This document shows, piece after piece, positions 27,757-37,700 of a stretch of DNA of 64,000 nucleotides. The stretch comes from Pseudomonas sp. dw_612 (GTDB lineage: Bacteria > Pseudomonadota > Gammaproteobacteria > Pseudomonadales > Pseudomonadaceae). Location: positions 62,001 to 126,000 of the forward strand of contig NZ_JAAVVC010000005.1 of NCBI RefSeq assembly GCF_018449725.1, read 5' to 3'. Below the pieces are notes generated by a model. It saw only the letters and a program-made list of their open reading frames with translations, was not told the DNA's origin and ran no database searches. The position numbers and the translations under genes were made by a program. Position 1 is the first letter of the stretch, and each line of letters starts with the position of its first letter.

Positions 27757-29208
27757 ATGTCCGTCCGTCGCACCAAAATCGTCGCTACCCTTGGCCCGGC
27801 CAGTAACTCGCCGGAAGTTCTCGAACAGCTGATTCTGGCTGGCCTGGACGTCGCCCGCCTGAACTTCTCCCACGGCACCCCCGACGAGCACAAGGCTCGC
27901 GCGAAGCTGGTGCGTGACCTCGCCGCCAAGCACGGGCGCTTCGTCGCCCTGCTGGGTGACCTGCAAGGCCCGAAAATCCGTATCGCCAAATTCGCCGGCA
28001 AGAAGATCGAGCTGAAGATCGGTGATCAATTCACCTTCTCCACCAGCCATCCGCTGACCGAAGGCAACCAGCAAGTGGTCGGCATCGACTACCCGGACCT
28101 GGTCAAGGACTGCGGTGTGGGCGACGAGCTGCTGCTCGACGACGGCCGCGTGGTGATGCGCGTCGATACCGCCACCGCCACCGAACTGAATTGCACCGTG
28201 CTGATCGGCGGTCCGCTGTCGGACCACAAAGGCATCAACCGTCGCGGCGGTGGCCTGACCGCGCCAGCCCTGACTGAAAAAGACAAGGCCGACATCAAGC
28301 TCGCCGCCGAAATGGAAGTCGACTACCTCGCCGTGTCCTTCCCGCGTGACGCCGCCGACATGGAATACGCCCGTCAACTGCGCGACGAGGCCGGCGGTAC
28401 TGCCTGGCTGGTGGCGAAGATCGAACGCGCCGAAGCCGTGGCCGACGACGAAACCCTCGATGCGCTGATCAAGGCGTCCGACGCAGTGATGGTTGCCCGT
28501 GGTGACCTGGGCGTGGAAATCGGCGACGCCGAGCTGGTGGGCATCCAGAAGAAAATCATTCTGCACGCACGCCGCCACAACAAGGCAGTGATCGTCGCGA
28601 CCCAGATGATGGAGTCGATGATCCAGAACCCGATGCCGACCCGCGCCGAAGTGTCCGACGTGGCCAACGCCGTGCTCGACTACACCGACGCCGTGATGCT
28701 CTCGGCCGAAAGCGCTGCCGGTCTGTACCCGCTGGAAGCCGTGCAAGCGATGGCGCGCATCTGCGTCGGCGCCGAAAAGCACCCGACCAGCAAGACCTCC
28801 AGCCACCGCATCGGCAAGGTCTTCGAAAGCTGCGACCAGTCCATCGCCCTGGCGGCCATGTACACCGCCAACCACTTCCCGGGCGTGAAGGCGATCATCG
28901 CCCTGACCGAAAGTGGCTACACGCCGCTGATCATGTCGCGCATCCGTTCCTCGGTGCCGATCTACGCGTTCTCCCCGCACCGCGAAACCCAGGCCCGCGC
29001 GGCCATGTTCCGTGGCGTCTACACCGTGCCGTTCGACCCGGCCTCCCTGGCGCCGAACGAAGTCAGCCAGAAGGCGATCGACGAGCTGGTCAAACGCGGC
29101 GTGGTCGAGCAAGGCGATTGGGTCATCCTGACCAAAGGCGACAGCTACCACACCATCGGCGGCACCAACGGGATGAAAATCCTGCACGTTGGCGATCCGC
29201 AGGTCTGA
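27757..29208 (+). CDS. pykA: Pyruvate kinase
   Basis: The 483-residue glycolytic enzyme converts phosphoenolpyruvate and ADP to pyruvate and ATP. It begins MSVRRTKIVATLGPASNSPE. The active-site segment around DAVMVARGDLGVEI, the signature KAVIVATQMMESMIQNPMPTRAEVSDVANAVLD, and the allosteric C-terminal domain are intact. The length fits the type II (PykA) enzyme of pseudomonads. A strong terminator follows. Confidence 0.95.
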   Translation: MSVRRTKIVATLGPASNSPEVLEQLILAGLDVARLNFSHGTPDEHKARAKLVRDLAAKHGRFVALLGDLQGPKIRIAKFAGKKIELKIGDQFTFSTSHPLTEGNQQVVGIDYPDLVKDCGVGDELLLDDGRVVMRVDTATATELNCTVLIGGPLSDHKGINRRGGGLTAPALTEKDKADIKLAAEMEVDYLAVSFPRDAADMEYARQLRDEAGGTAWLVAKIERAEAVADDETLDALIKASDAVMVARGDLGVEIGDAELVGIQKKIILHARRHNKAVIVATQMMESMIQNPMPTRAEVSDVANAVLDYTDAVMLSAESAAGLYPLEAVQAMARICVGAEKHPTSKTSSHRIGKVFESCDQSIALAAMYTANHFPGVKAIIALTESGYTPLIMSRIRSSVPIYAFSPHRETQARAAMFRGVYTVPFDPASLAPNEVSQKAIDELVKRGVVEQGDWVILTKGDSYHTIGGTNGMKILHVGDPQV

Positions 29209-29228
29209 GTGACCGGTTGCTGAAAACC

Positions 29229-29262
29229 AAAAGCCCCGCCATGTGAATGGCGGGGCTTTTTG
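29229..29262 (+). terminator. Rho-independent terminator after pykA
   Basis: The stem AAGCCCCGCC / GGCGGGGCTT is followed by a T-rich run and lies 20 bases after the pykA stop codon. Confidence 0.92.
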
Positions 29263-29299
29263 GTTTTTGGTCCAGGATTTGTGTTGTCTGGGCGGACGC

Positions 29300-29369
29300 C
29301 TTCGCGGGCAAGCCTCGCTCCTACAGGGGGAACGCATTCCAAATGTAGGAGCGAGGCTTGCCCGCGAAG
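29300..29369. repeat. REP pair, TTCGCGGGCAAGCC type
   Basis: Inverted copies of CTTCGCGGGCAAGCCTCGCT are separated by about 25 bases, between pykA and the convergent enoyl-CoA hydratase gene. Confidence 0.88.
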
Positions 29370-29393
29370 AGGCCCGCCCACTCACCGCAAGAC

Positions 29394-30143
29394 TCAATGC
29401 CGATTGATAAACCCCGACAACGCCGCCATCGCTTCCGGCGAGCGCAGGCGCTGGATGAACAACGCGCCCTCCTCTTCGATCACCCGGCGGATCAATTCCC
29501 GATCCGGCGCTTTCATCAACTGTTTACTGATGCGCACTGCTTCCGGCGGCAGCGATTCAAACTTCAACGCCATTTCCCGCGCCTTGGCCAATGCCGCTTC
29601 GCCACTGCCCAACGCTTCGGTGGCAATGCCCCACGCGGCGGCTTGCTCACCGGTGAAACCTTCGCCGAGCAACAACAACTCGGCGGCTTTGGCCTGCCCA
29701 AGCAAGCGCGGCAGGATCAGGCTGGAACCAAACTCCGGGCACAACCCGAGGTTGACGAACGGCATGCGCAATCGCGCATCGCGACTGACGTAGACCAGAT
29801 CGCAATGCAGCAACAACGTGGTGCCAATCCCCACTGCTGCGCCAGCCACGGCGGCGATCACCGGTTTGCGGCAGTCGAGCAGGTTGAGCATGAAATGAAA
29901 CACCGGGCTGTCGAGGCTGCTCGGCGGTTGCTGGAGGAAGTCGGCGATGTCGTTGCCGGCGGTGAAGCATTCGCTGCTGCCGGTGATCAGCACGGCGTTG
30001 ATTTGCGGGTCGCTGTCGGCCTGCTTCAGCGCTTCGGCCAAGCGGCTGCACATCGCGCGGGTCAGGGCGTTTTTCTTGTCCGGGCGATTGAAGCGCACTG
30101 TCAGCAGACCGCGCTCGCGTTCAAGTTGGATGGCATCGGTCAT
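29394..30143 (-). CDS. Enoyl-CoA hydratase/isomerase family protein
   Basis: The 249-residue protein has the crotonase fold. The first oxyanion-hole region is SSECFTAGNDIADF near residues 60-70. The second is KPVIAAVAGAAVGIGTTLLLHCDLVYVS near residue 100, with Glu in LCPEFGSSLILPRLLG. It probably acts in fatty-acid or amino-acid acyl-CoA degradation; the exact substrate cannot be read. The ATG at 30143 is preferred over a TTG two codons upstream. The gene lies 31 bases downstream of the ferredoxin reductase gene on the same strand. Confidence 0.9.
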   Translation of the reverse strand: MTDAIQLERERGLLTVRFNRPDKKNALTRAMCSRLAEALKQADSDPQINAVLITGSSECFTAGNDIADFLQQPPSSLDSPVFHFMLNLLDCRKPVIAAVAGAAVGIGTTLLLHCDLVYVSRDARLRMPFVNLGLCPEFGSSLILPRLLGQAKAAELLLLGEGFTGEQAAAWGIATEALGSGEAALAKAREMALKFESLPPEAVRISKQLMKAPDRELIRRVIEEEGALFIQRLRSPEAMAALSGFINRH

Positions 30144-30174
30144 GGGCAATCTCGCGTGGTTAAACGATCAGCGC

Positions 30175-31110
30175 TCAACCACGGGGCAGGAACACGTCGG
30201 CCAGCAGTTGATTGCGCGGCAGTCCCGTCAGGTACAGGCGCCGGGCAAAGGCGTCGACACTGTCGGGAGCACCGCAGAGTAAGGCCAGGGTTTGCCGCGA
30301 AACAAGCCGCAGTTGCGCCAACGCCTGGGGCAACTCGGCCGGGGTCCAGAGTTCAACGCTCAGGTTGTCACGACCAAGTGCCATGGCTTGCAGGGGTTTG
30401 GCCAGGTAATGCTCATCGGCGTCATGGGCCAGGTGAATGACGCGGATGGTGCCCTGGTGATCCTGACGCAACGCTTCGCGCAATACGCCGAACAACGGCC
30501 CCAAACCGGTGCCGGCCGCCATCAGCCACAGCGGTCGGCCGTGCCAGTCCGGGTCGTAATGCAGCGCGCCGCCGCGCAGTTCGCCGAGACGGAGCGTGTC
30601 ACCGATCTGCAACTGGCGCGCCGCGTCGCTGAATTCGCCGGGCTGGCGACAATCGAGGTGAAATTCCAGGAAGCGGTCTTCGTCCGGCAGGCTGGCCAAC
30701 GAATACGGGCGCGCCACATGGCCGGCCCATAGCACCAAGTGCTGGCCGGCGCCGTAGCGCAGCGGACGTTGGGTGATCAGGCGCAAGCGCAGCACATTGG
30801 CGCTGAGCCAGTCGACGGCGGCGACCTCGGCCGGGCGCCCGTCCCGTTGCGGGTCGAAGGTGTGCACCTGCAAGTCTTCGACCACCGAGCACTGACAGGC
30901 CAGGCGCCAACCTTGCTGACGCTGGTCGGCACTCAGGGCATCGGGGCGGCTGTCGCTGGGCAAGCCTTGCACGCATTGAACGAGGCACGCATGGCAACTG
31001 CCGGCGCGGCAGCTGTAAGGCACCGACACACCGTTCTGATTCAAGGCATCGAGCAGGTTGCTGCCCGCTGCCACCGACCACTGGCGTTCGCCGACTCGCA
31101 GCTCAGGCAT
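30175..31110 (-). CDS. Ferredoxin-NAD(P)H reductase, 2Fe-2S and FAD domains fused
   Basis: This 311-residue electron-transfer protein has a plant-type [2Fe-2S] domain with Cys34, Cys39, Cys42 (CRAGSCHACLVQC) and Cys72 (WRLACQC). It is followed by an FAD-binding barrel with the RPYSLAS motif and an NAD(P)-binding domain with MAAGTGLGPLFGVL and LLCGAPDSV. This is the layout of phenol hydroxylase or benzoate dioxygenase reductase subunits. No oxygenase partner is encoded nearby, so the acceptor is unknown. It overlaps the upstream diguanylate cyclase stop codon by eight bases, suggesting joint transcription. Confidence 0.9.
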   Translation of the reverse strand: MPELRVGERQWSVAAGSNLLDALNQNGVSVPYSCRAGSCHACLVQCVQGLPSDSRPDALSADQRQQGWRLACQCSVVEDLQVHTFDPQRDGRPAEVAAVDWLSANVLRLRLITQRPLRYGAGQHLVLWAGHVARPYSLASLPDEDRFLEFHLDCRQPGEFSDAARQLQIGDTLRLGELRGGALHYDPDWHGRPLWLMAAGTGLGPLFGVLREALRQDHQGTIRVIHLAHDADEHYLAKPLQAMALGRDNLSVELWTPAELPQALAQLRLVSRQTLALLCGAPDSVDAFARRLYLTGLPRNQLLADVFLPRG

Positions 31111-32221
31111 CGACGTTCTCCCAGGCCGCCGCGCAACGATTGCGGCCGTCACGCTTGGCGCGGTACAGCGCCTGATCGGCCCGTTGCAGGGCGTCGTCGA
31201 GGTCATCGCCCAGTTCCAGGAGCGTCATGCCGGCGGACAGGCTGAGGTTGCTCACGCTCAGGCCGAACAATTCGACATCGGTAAAGGCAATGCGCAGTCG
31301 CTCGCAACACGAGGTCAGGCGTTCGGCGTCGCAATCCGGCAGCAACACCACGAATTCTTCCCCGCCGTAACGGGCCAGCACATCGCCGTTGCGCAGGCAC
31401 GCGGTGGCCACCCCGGCGAAGGCTTGCAGCACCTGATCGCCAGCGGCGTGGCCGTGCACATCGTTGATGCGTTTGAAGTGATCAAGGTCGATCAACGCCA
31501 GACCGTGCACCACGCCGGGTTCCATGGCGTTGAGTTCTCGGGAGGCCAGGCGCAGGAAATGGCGGCGGTTGAACAGCCCGGTGAGTTCGTCGGTGGCGAC
31601 CAGATCTTCGAGCTGGCGCATCATCCCGCGCAGAGTGTCTTGGTGCGCCTGCAAGGCGAAGCGCCGCTGGCGCATGAGCTGGCGCGAGGCCTGGACGTAA
31701 CGGGCGTAGAGCACCAGCCACACCAGCACGATAAACAGCACGCACACCTGCAACAGCGCCAGGGCCGGGTCGTGCAACTGGAAGTGGTAGCCCTCCCACA
31801 GCGTGATCGCGCTGAAACTGAAGAACACCAGCACCGCGCAGCGCACAAAGGCACGCCGTGACAAGTGGAACAGGCCGAACAGCAGAATCAGGATATAGAA
31901 GACCAGGAACGCGCCACGGGCCTCGTCCAAGTGAAAGATCAGCCAGGTTTGCCAGCCCAGGCCCAGCAATACCTGGACTTCGGTCAGGCTGGGATCGGTA
32001 AAACGCAGGTTGCAGCCGCTGTAGAACACCGCGAACAGCGCTGCCTGACTGATGACCACCAACGCACTGCCGATGGCGACGCCGGCCAGGGACTCATCGT
32101 AGTGACCGGTGAAAAACGCCAGCCACAGCAGCAGCAATGCCAGGGCATAGGTGCCGGCCGCGAGGGCAAAACGTTTGAGCAACAGGCGCTGGATGGCGTT
32201 ATGGGTCAATCGATGACTCAC
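31103..32221 (-). CDS. GGDEF diguanylate cyclase, membrane bound
   Basis: The 372-residue protein has five or six N-terminal membrane helices (up to about residue 190), then a GGDEF domain with an intact catalytic motif, RYGGEEFVVLLPD, near residue 290. LTGLFNRRHF marks the start of the domain. It probably makes cyclic di-GMP. The start is GTG at 32221 with no obvious ribosome binding site, so the exact N-terminus is uncertain. It overlaps the ferredoxin reductase gene by eight bases. Confidence 0.9.
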   Translation of the reverse strand: MSHRLTHNAIQRLLLKRFALAAGTYALALLLLWLAFFTGHYDESLAGVAIGSALVVISQAALFAVFYSGCNLRFTDPSLTEVQVLLGLGWQTWLIFHLDEARGAFLVFYILILLFGLFHLSRRAFVRCAVLVFFSFSAITLWEGYHFQLHDPALALLQVCVLFIVLVWLVLYARYVQASRQLMRQRRFALQAHQDTLRGMMRQLEDLVATDELTGLFNRRHFLRLASRELNAMEPGVVHGLALIDLDHFKRINDVHGHAAGDQVLQAFAGVATACLRNGDVLARYGGEEFVVLLPDCDAERLTSCCERLRIAFTDVELFGLSVSNLSLSAGMTLLELGDDLDDALQRADQALYRAKRDGRNRCAAAWENVDA

Positions 32222-32377
32222 CGAAGGAAAAGAGGCTGAAAGAGTGTCCTACTCTACAGGCCGATTGCCACTTTAGTGGCGCGACCGATAAATGACCATT
32301 CAATTTTGGGATCGGAAAACTGGCGTCAAAAGCATGGCCCTCTGTATGTCTGGGCAGGTATTCGCAGCATGAGATCG

Positions 32378-32650
32378 ACCCCTCTCCCTAACCCTCTCCC
32401 CAAAGGGGCGAGGGGACTGATCGAGTTGTTCTTAGAGCTACATCGACCTGAAAAATCCAGTCGAACTCAGGTTTGAACAGCATGAACATCAGCGCCCTTG
32501 CACACTCCCGCTTTGGGATGAGGGACTGACCGAGTTGTTCTTACAGCTACATCGACCTGAAAAATCCAGTCGAACTCAGGTTTGAACAGCATGAAGATCG
32601 GCCCCCTTTCCCCCTCTCCCCTCTGGGGAGAGGGTTGGGGTGAGGGGTGG
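32378..32650. repeat. CCCTCTCCCC-bounded dispersed repeat, copy 1
   Basis: The CT-rich ends (CCCCTCTCCCTAACCCTC and GGGGAGAGGGTTGGGGTGAGG) enclose two tandem units of about 109 bp sharing CGAGTTGTTCTTA and CGAACTCAGGTTTGAACAGCATGAA. Related elements occur three more times in this window. Confidence 0.85.
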
Positions 32651-32928
32651 ATCCCAAATATGGCAACCCGATCCCGTCAACGCCCACCCTATACGACCAA
32701 CGATTGACTGTCGGCGCGTGTACCCGCCACCGAGGCGCGTTATACTGCCGCGCCTTTTTAGCGTCGCGCCAGCAGCCCCGGCGTGCGAGCCCTTTGGGCC
32801 AGCTTCAAGCGATAAGCTGCAAGCGACAAGTTTAAAGCGGTGCGCAGACTGCTCTGGCTTGTTGCATGAAGCTTGAAACTTGTAGCTCCCGTTATCGAAT
32901 GTTCCCGTCTTTTAGAGGAGCGCGACTC
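32651..32928. other. fumA upstream region with an AAGCTTCAAGC-type repeat
   Basis: No gene is seen. A palindromic repeat of the CAAGCTTGAA type lies at about 32801-32887 (AGCTTCAAGCGATAAGCTGCAAGC and GCATGAAGCTTGAAACTTGTAGCT arms). The fumA ribosome binding site (AGAGGAGCGCG) is just before 32929. A promoter is expected here but no strong consensus was identified. Confidence 0.55.
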
Positions 32929-34452
32929 ATGACCGTGATCAAGCAAGACGACCTGATTCAGAGCGTTGCCGACGCCCTGCAGTTCATTTCTTATTACCAC
33001 CCCGTTGACTTCATCCAGGCGATGCACGAAGCCTACCTGCGCGAAGAATCGCCAGCGGCCCGTGACTCGATGGCGCAAATCCTGATCAACTCGCGCATGT
33101 GCGCCACCGGCCACCGTCCGATCTGCCAGGACACCGGCATCGTCACCGTGTTTGTCCGCGTGGGCATGGACGTGCGTTGGGATGGCGCCACCATGAGCCT
33201 GGACGACATGATCAACCAGGGCGTGCGCCAGGCGTACAACCTGCCGGAAAACGTCCTGCGTGCCTCGATCCTCGCCGACCCGGCGGGCGCTCGTAAAAAC
33301 ACCAAGGACAACACCCCGGCCGTGATCCACTATTCCATCGTTCCGGGTAACACCGTAGAAGTGGACGTGGCGGCCAAGGGTGGCGGTTCCGAGAACAAGT
33401 CGAAAATGGCCATGCTCAACCCGTCCGACTCGATCGTCGACTGGGTGCTGAAGACCGTTCCGACCATGGGCGCCGGCTGGTGCCCACCGGGCATGCTCGG
33501 CATCGGCATCGGCGGTACCGCCGAGAAAGCCGCGGTGATGGCCAAGGAAGTGTTGATGGAATCCATCGACATCCATGAGCTGAAAAAGCGCGGCCCGTCC
33601 AACCGTATCGAAGAGATGCGCCTGGAGCTGTTCGAGAAGGTCAACCAACTGGGCATCGGCGCCCAGGGCCTGGGTGGCCTGACCACCGTGCTCGACGTGA
33701 AGATCATGGATTACCCGACCCACGCCGCTTCGCTGCCGGTGTGCATGATCCCGAACTGCGCCGCCACCCGTCACGCACACTTCGTGCTCGACGGTTCCGG
33801 CCCGGCCTCGCTGGAAGCACCACCGCTGGACGCCTACCCGGAAATCGTCTGGGAAGCCGGCCCGTCGGCCCGTCGCGTCAACCTCGACACCCTGACCCCG
33901 GAAGATGTGCAGAGCTGGAAACCGGGCGAAACCGTGTTGCTCAACGGCAAGATGCTCACCGGTCGCGACGCCGCGCACAAGCGCATGGTCGAGATGCTGA
34001 ACAAGGGTGAAACCCTGCCGGTGGACCTGAAAGGTCGCTTCATCTATTACGTCGGCCCGGTTGATCCGGTGCGCGAAGAAGTGGTGGGGCCTGCCGGTCC
34101 GACCACCGCGACGCGGATGGACAAGTTCACCCGGCAGATCCTCGAGCAAACCGGCCTGCTGGGCATGATCGGCAAATCCGAGCGCGGTCCGACCGCCATC
34201 GAAGCGATCAAGGACCACAAAGCCGTTTATCTGATGGCAGTCGGCGGCGCGGCTTACCTGGTGGCACAAGCCATCAAGAAATCCCGCGTCGTGGCCTTCG
34301 CCGAACTGGGGATGGAAGCCATCTACGAGTTCGACGTCAAAGACATGCCCGTGACTGTTGCGGTCGATAGCAAGGGCGAGTCGGTACACATCACCGGTCC
34401 TGCCATCTGGCAGAAAAAGATCAGTGAAAGCCTGGCGGTAGAAGTGCAGTAA
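32929..34452 (+). CDS. fumA: Fumarate hydratase class I, iron-sulphur type
   Basis: The 507-residue enzyme interconverts fumarate and malate in the TCA cycle using a [4Fe-4S] cluster. It is the single-chain class I form with both alpha-like and beta-like regions. Recognisable segments include GHRPICQDTGIVTVFVRVG with a cluster Cys, KGGGSENKSKMAMLNPSDSI, and the C-terminal KGRFIYYVGPVDPVREEVVGPAGPTTATRMD. The ATG at 32929 has GAGGAG upstream. A terminator follows. Confidence 0.95.
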   Translation: MTVIKQDDLIQSVADALQFISYYHPVDFIQAMHEAYLREESPAARDSMAQILINSRMCATGHRPICQDTGIVTVFVRVGMDVRWDGATMSLDDMINQGVRQAYNLPENVLRASILADPAGARKNTKDNTPAVIHYSIVPGNTVEVDVAAKGGGSENKSKMAMLNPSDSIVDWVLKTVPTMGAGWCPPGMLGIGIGGTAEKAAVMAKEVLMESIDIHELKKRGPSNRIEEMRLELFEKVNQLGIGAQGLGGLTTVLDVKIMDYPTHAASLPVCMIPNCAATRHAHFVLDGSGPASLEAPPLDAYPEIVWEAGPSARRVNLDTLTPEDVQSWKPGETVLLNGKMLTGRDAAHKRMVEMLNKGETLPVDLKGRFIYYVGPVDPVREEVVGPAGPTTATRMDKFTRQILEQTGLLGMIGKSERGPTAIEAIKDHKAVYLMAVGGAAYLVAQAIKKSRVVAFAELGMEAIYEFDVKDMPVTVAVDSKGESVHITGPAIWQKKISESLAVEVQ

Positions 34453-34472
34453 GCGCTCCTCCCGCCACAGAC

Positions 34473-34510
34473 GGCCGGGTCATCTCCCCAGATGATCCGG
34501 CCTTTTTTTT
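34473..34510 (+). terminator. Rho-independent terminator after fumA
   Basis: The stem GGCCGGGTCATC / GATGATCCGGCC is followed by TTTTTTTT and lies 20 bases after the fumA stop. Confidence 0.95.
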
Positions 34511-34533
34511 GCCGATTGCTGCAACACCACAAC

Positions 34534-34632
34534 CCCCTTGTGGGAGCGGGCTTGCTCGCGAAGGGGTCATTACATTCAACATCCATGCTGACTGACCCAC
34601 CGCCTTCACGAGCAAGCCCGCTCCCACAGGGG
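34534..34632. repeat. REP pair, GTGGGAGCGGGCTTGCTCGCGA type
   Basis: Inverted copies of CTTGTGGGAGCGGGCTTGCT flank about 50 bases, between fumA and the tcB-like gene. Confidence 0.9.
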
Positions 34633-34696
34633 ATTGGTGTTGATTGTTATAAACAAGCACGCCATGCAACCCATTCGTTCTAGCAATCCCGCCCCC

Positions 34697-34716
34697 ACCT
34701 GTCAGATCTGACAGGT
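34697..34716. promoter_or_regulatory. lux-box-like operator C, upstream of the tcB-like gene
   Basis: ACCTGTCAGATCTGACAGGT is a perfect 20-bp palindrome with the LuxR-family CT-N12-AG pattern. It differs from the classic Vibrio lux box only in the central part. It is centred about 73 bp before the tcB-like start at 34779, a distance that suits activation of a promoter in between. The remaining 34633-34778 sequence contains no gene. Confidence 0.75.
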
Positions 34717-34778
34717 TACGAAGCCGCTTCGTCTTGATAGCGTTGATCCACCGCGAACTCCTTTGCCGGATCAATAAA

Positions 34779-37700
34779 ATGGAAGACCCAGCGTCGCTAA
34801 GCATCACCACGCCCTCCATTTCCCGCACCGCCTCGATTGCCATGGTGGGTAAAAGTGGTTCGGTCGGCTTTACCGGCAGTGCCTCGTTTGCCTTGCCGCT
34901 GCCATTGTCCCCCGGACGCGGTTTCGACCCAGGCCTGACCTTGAGCTACGACAGCCAGACCGGCAACGGTCCCTTTGGCATCGGCTGGGGCGTGAACAGC
35001 AGCGCCATTTCCCGTCAGACCAACAAGGGTGTGCCGCGCTACCTCGACGACGATGTGATGATCGGCCACGACGGCCAGCAGTGGCGCCCTGAACGGGATG
35101 CTCAAGGGGAGATCAAGTCCCGGATCGAAACCCAATACCGTGGTGTGATGATTGGCCCACACAGCGTGGTGCGTTATTTCCCCCGCGTCGAAACCCGCTT
35201 CGAGCTGATCGAGTTCTGGCGTTCCGGCGTCAACCCTGAAGGTTTCTGGCTGGTGCACGGTATCGACGGCAGCCTGCACCTGTTCGGCAAAGCCAATACC
35301 GCGCGTATCACAGACCCGCAAGCTCCACAGCGCGTGGCCTCCTGGCTGTTGCAGGAAAGCCTGAACGCCCGTGGCGAGCACATCGGTTACGAGTACAAGG
35401 CCGAGGACACCACTCAAGCCCCCGACCAGCCCCACGACTATCGGGCCCAGCGCTACCTGCATCGCGTGCTCTATGGCAACGTCGAGGCCAACAGTCATTT
35501 GTATGGCTGGGATGCACCAGCATCAGCGGCGTGGCACTTTCATCTGCTGTTCGACTACGGCGAACGCTCTCTGGATCGAGAACAGAAACCACCGTTTGAT
35601 GCACCGGGTGAGTGGCTGATCCGCAGCGATCCGTTTCACACGTACGGTGACGGCTTCGAAGTGGGCACCCGGCGCCTGTGTCACCAGGTATTGATGTTCC
35701 ATCACTTCCCTTCGGAGCTGGGGCCAACGCCGGCGCTGGTCCAACGCCTGTTGCTGGAATACCGCCCCACTTCGCTGGGCTACAGCCAATTGGTGGCCGC
35801 GCACTATCAGGCCTATGACGCCAGTGGCGCGGTGGAAAACCGGCCACCTCTGGAGTTCGATTACTCGGCGTTCGAACTCAATACCCAACCGACGGCATTC
35901 TTTGCATTCGACAACATGCCCGGCCTTGAGGGCGAGCAGCGCTACCAGTGCGTCGATCTGTTTGGCGAGGGCTTGCCGGGGTTTCTGTGCCGCTACGACC
36001 AGGCCTGGTACTACCGCGAACCGTTGCGCGCCGAGCCCGGTGGCGATGGCGTCGCGTATGGCCCATGGATGCTACTCAGCACACTACCGCGCGCCGATCG
36101 CAACAAACCGGTGCATCAGACCCTGACCGATCTGACCGGTGACGGGCGCCTGGACTGGATCATCGCCCAACCGGGTGCGAGCGGTTTTCACACGCTCAAC
36201 CCGGATCGCAGTTGGTCCGGGTTTATTCCGTTCGATGCGTTCCCGGTGGAGTTTTTCCATACGTTGGCGCAAATGGGCGACTTGTCCGGCGATGGCCTCA
36301 GTTCCCTGGCGCTGATCGGCCCCCGGAGCGTGCGCCTGTACGCCAACCGTCGCAAGAACGGTTTTGCCAAGGGCCAGGACGTACCCCACGACGCCGAGGA
36401 TGACCGCTTGCCGCTGTCCAGCGACTCGCCCGGTGAACTGGTGTTTCTCGGCAATATGCTCGGCAGCGACATGAACGACTTGTGCCGCATTCGCCACAAT
36501 GAAATCAAATGCTGGCCGAACCTCGGTCACGGACGATTTGGCCGGGGGTTTGTGATGAGCGCCCTGCCCTTCGCGTACGCCGGGTTCGACGCCGCCCGGG
36601 TGCGGATTGCCGACCTCGACGCCTCCGGGGCGCCGGCGCTGATTTACCTCAACAGCGACGGTTTCGATATCTACTACAACCGGGGTGGCAATGGTCTGGA
36701 ACAAACCCCGCTGAAGGTGTCCTGGCCCGAAGGGGTGCGTTACGACAACCTGTGCCAGGTCACCCTCGCCGACCTGCAAGGCCTGGGCTGCGCCAGCCTG
36801 ATCCTGACGGTGCCGCACATCAAGCCGCGGCACTGGCGCTATGACTTTGTGCAGGCCAGGCCTTACCTGTTGAACTCAAGCAACAACAACATGGGCTGCT
36901 TCACGCAGGTGACGTATCGCAGTTCGGCGCAAGCGTGGCTGGATGAAAAGGCTCAGTTGCTCCAGCGCAACGTGTCCCCGGTGTCGTATCTGCCGTTCCC
37001 GGTTCAAGCCGTCAGTCAACAGACGCAAAAAGACGAAATCACCGGCAACACCCTCACCCAAACCCTCACCTACCACCACGGTTACTACGACGGTTTCGAA
37101 CGTGAGTTTCGCGGCTTCGGTCTCCTGTGCCAGACCGACAGCGAGGCCAGCGGGGACGACGGCGACAGCGGTTTTACCGCGCCGGCGCGGGTGTGCACCT
37201 GGTTTCATACCGGACGGTTGGTGAACATGCCGCGCGAGGGTTATTTCGAGCGTGATCCCGAGGCCCGGCCGCTGGGCGATACGCTGTTCTGTCGCTACCA
37301 CGCCAGCGATGGCTTCGATGAACCCGTCACCCCGGATGAGCCCACCGCCCGTGAAATCGCCCGGGCCCTTGCCGGCACTGTGTTGCGCACCGAAACCTAT
37401 GGGCTGAACGACGACCTGCCGTATCAGGTGCAAGAGCAGCGCTATAAAGTCCGTGAACTGCGGGGCTTCGATACGCTCCCGCCCCACGCGACCCTGTTGC
37501 CTGCGCTGCTGGAAACCATCAGCTACCAGTACGAACGTTTCATCGATGACCCACTGTGCCGCCACGACATCACCCTGAGCCTGGATGCCTTTGGCCAGCC
37601 GACGCACTCCCTTACCGTGCACTACGCCCGACGCAAAACCATACTCGACGCACCACCGTTCGAGGATCCGGACGAGCAAGGCTGGTGGCGCGACGCCCAT

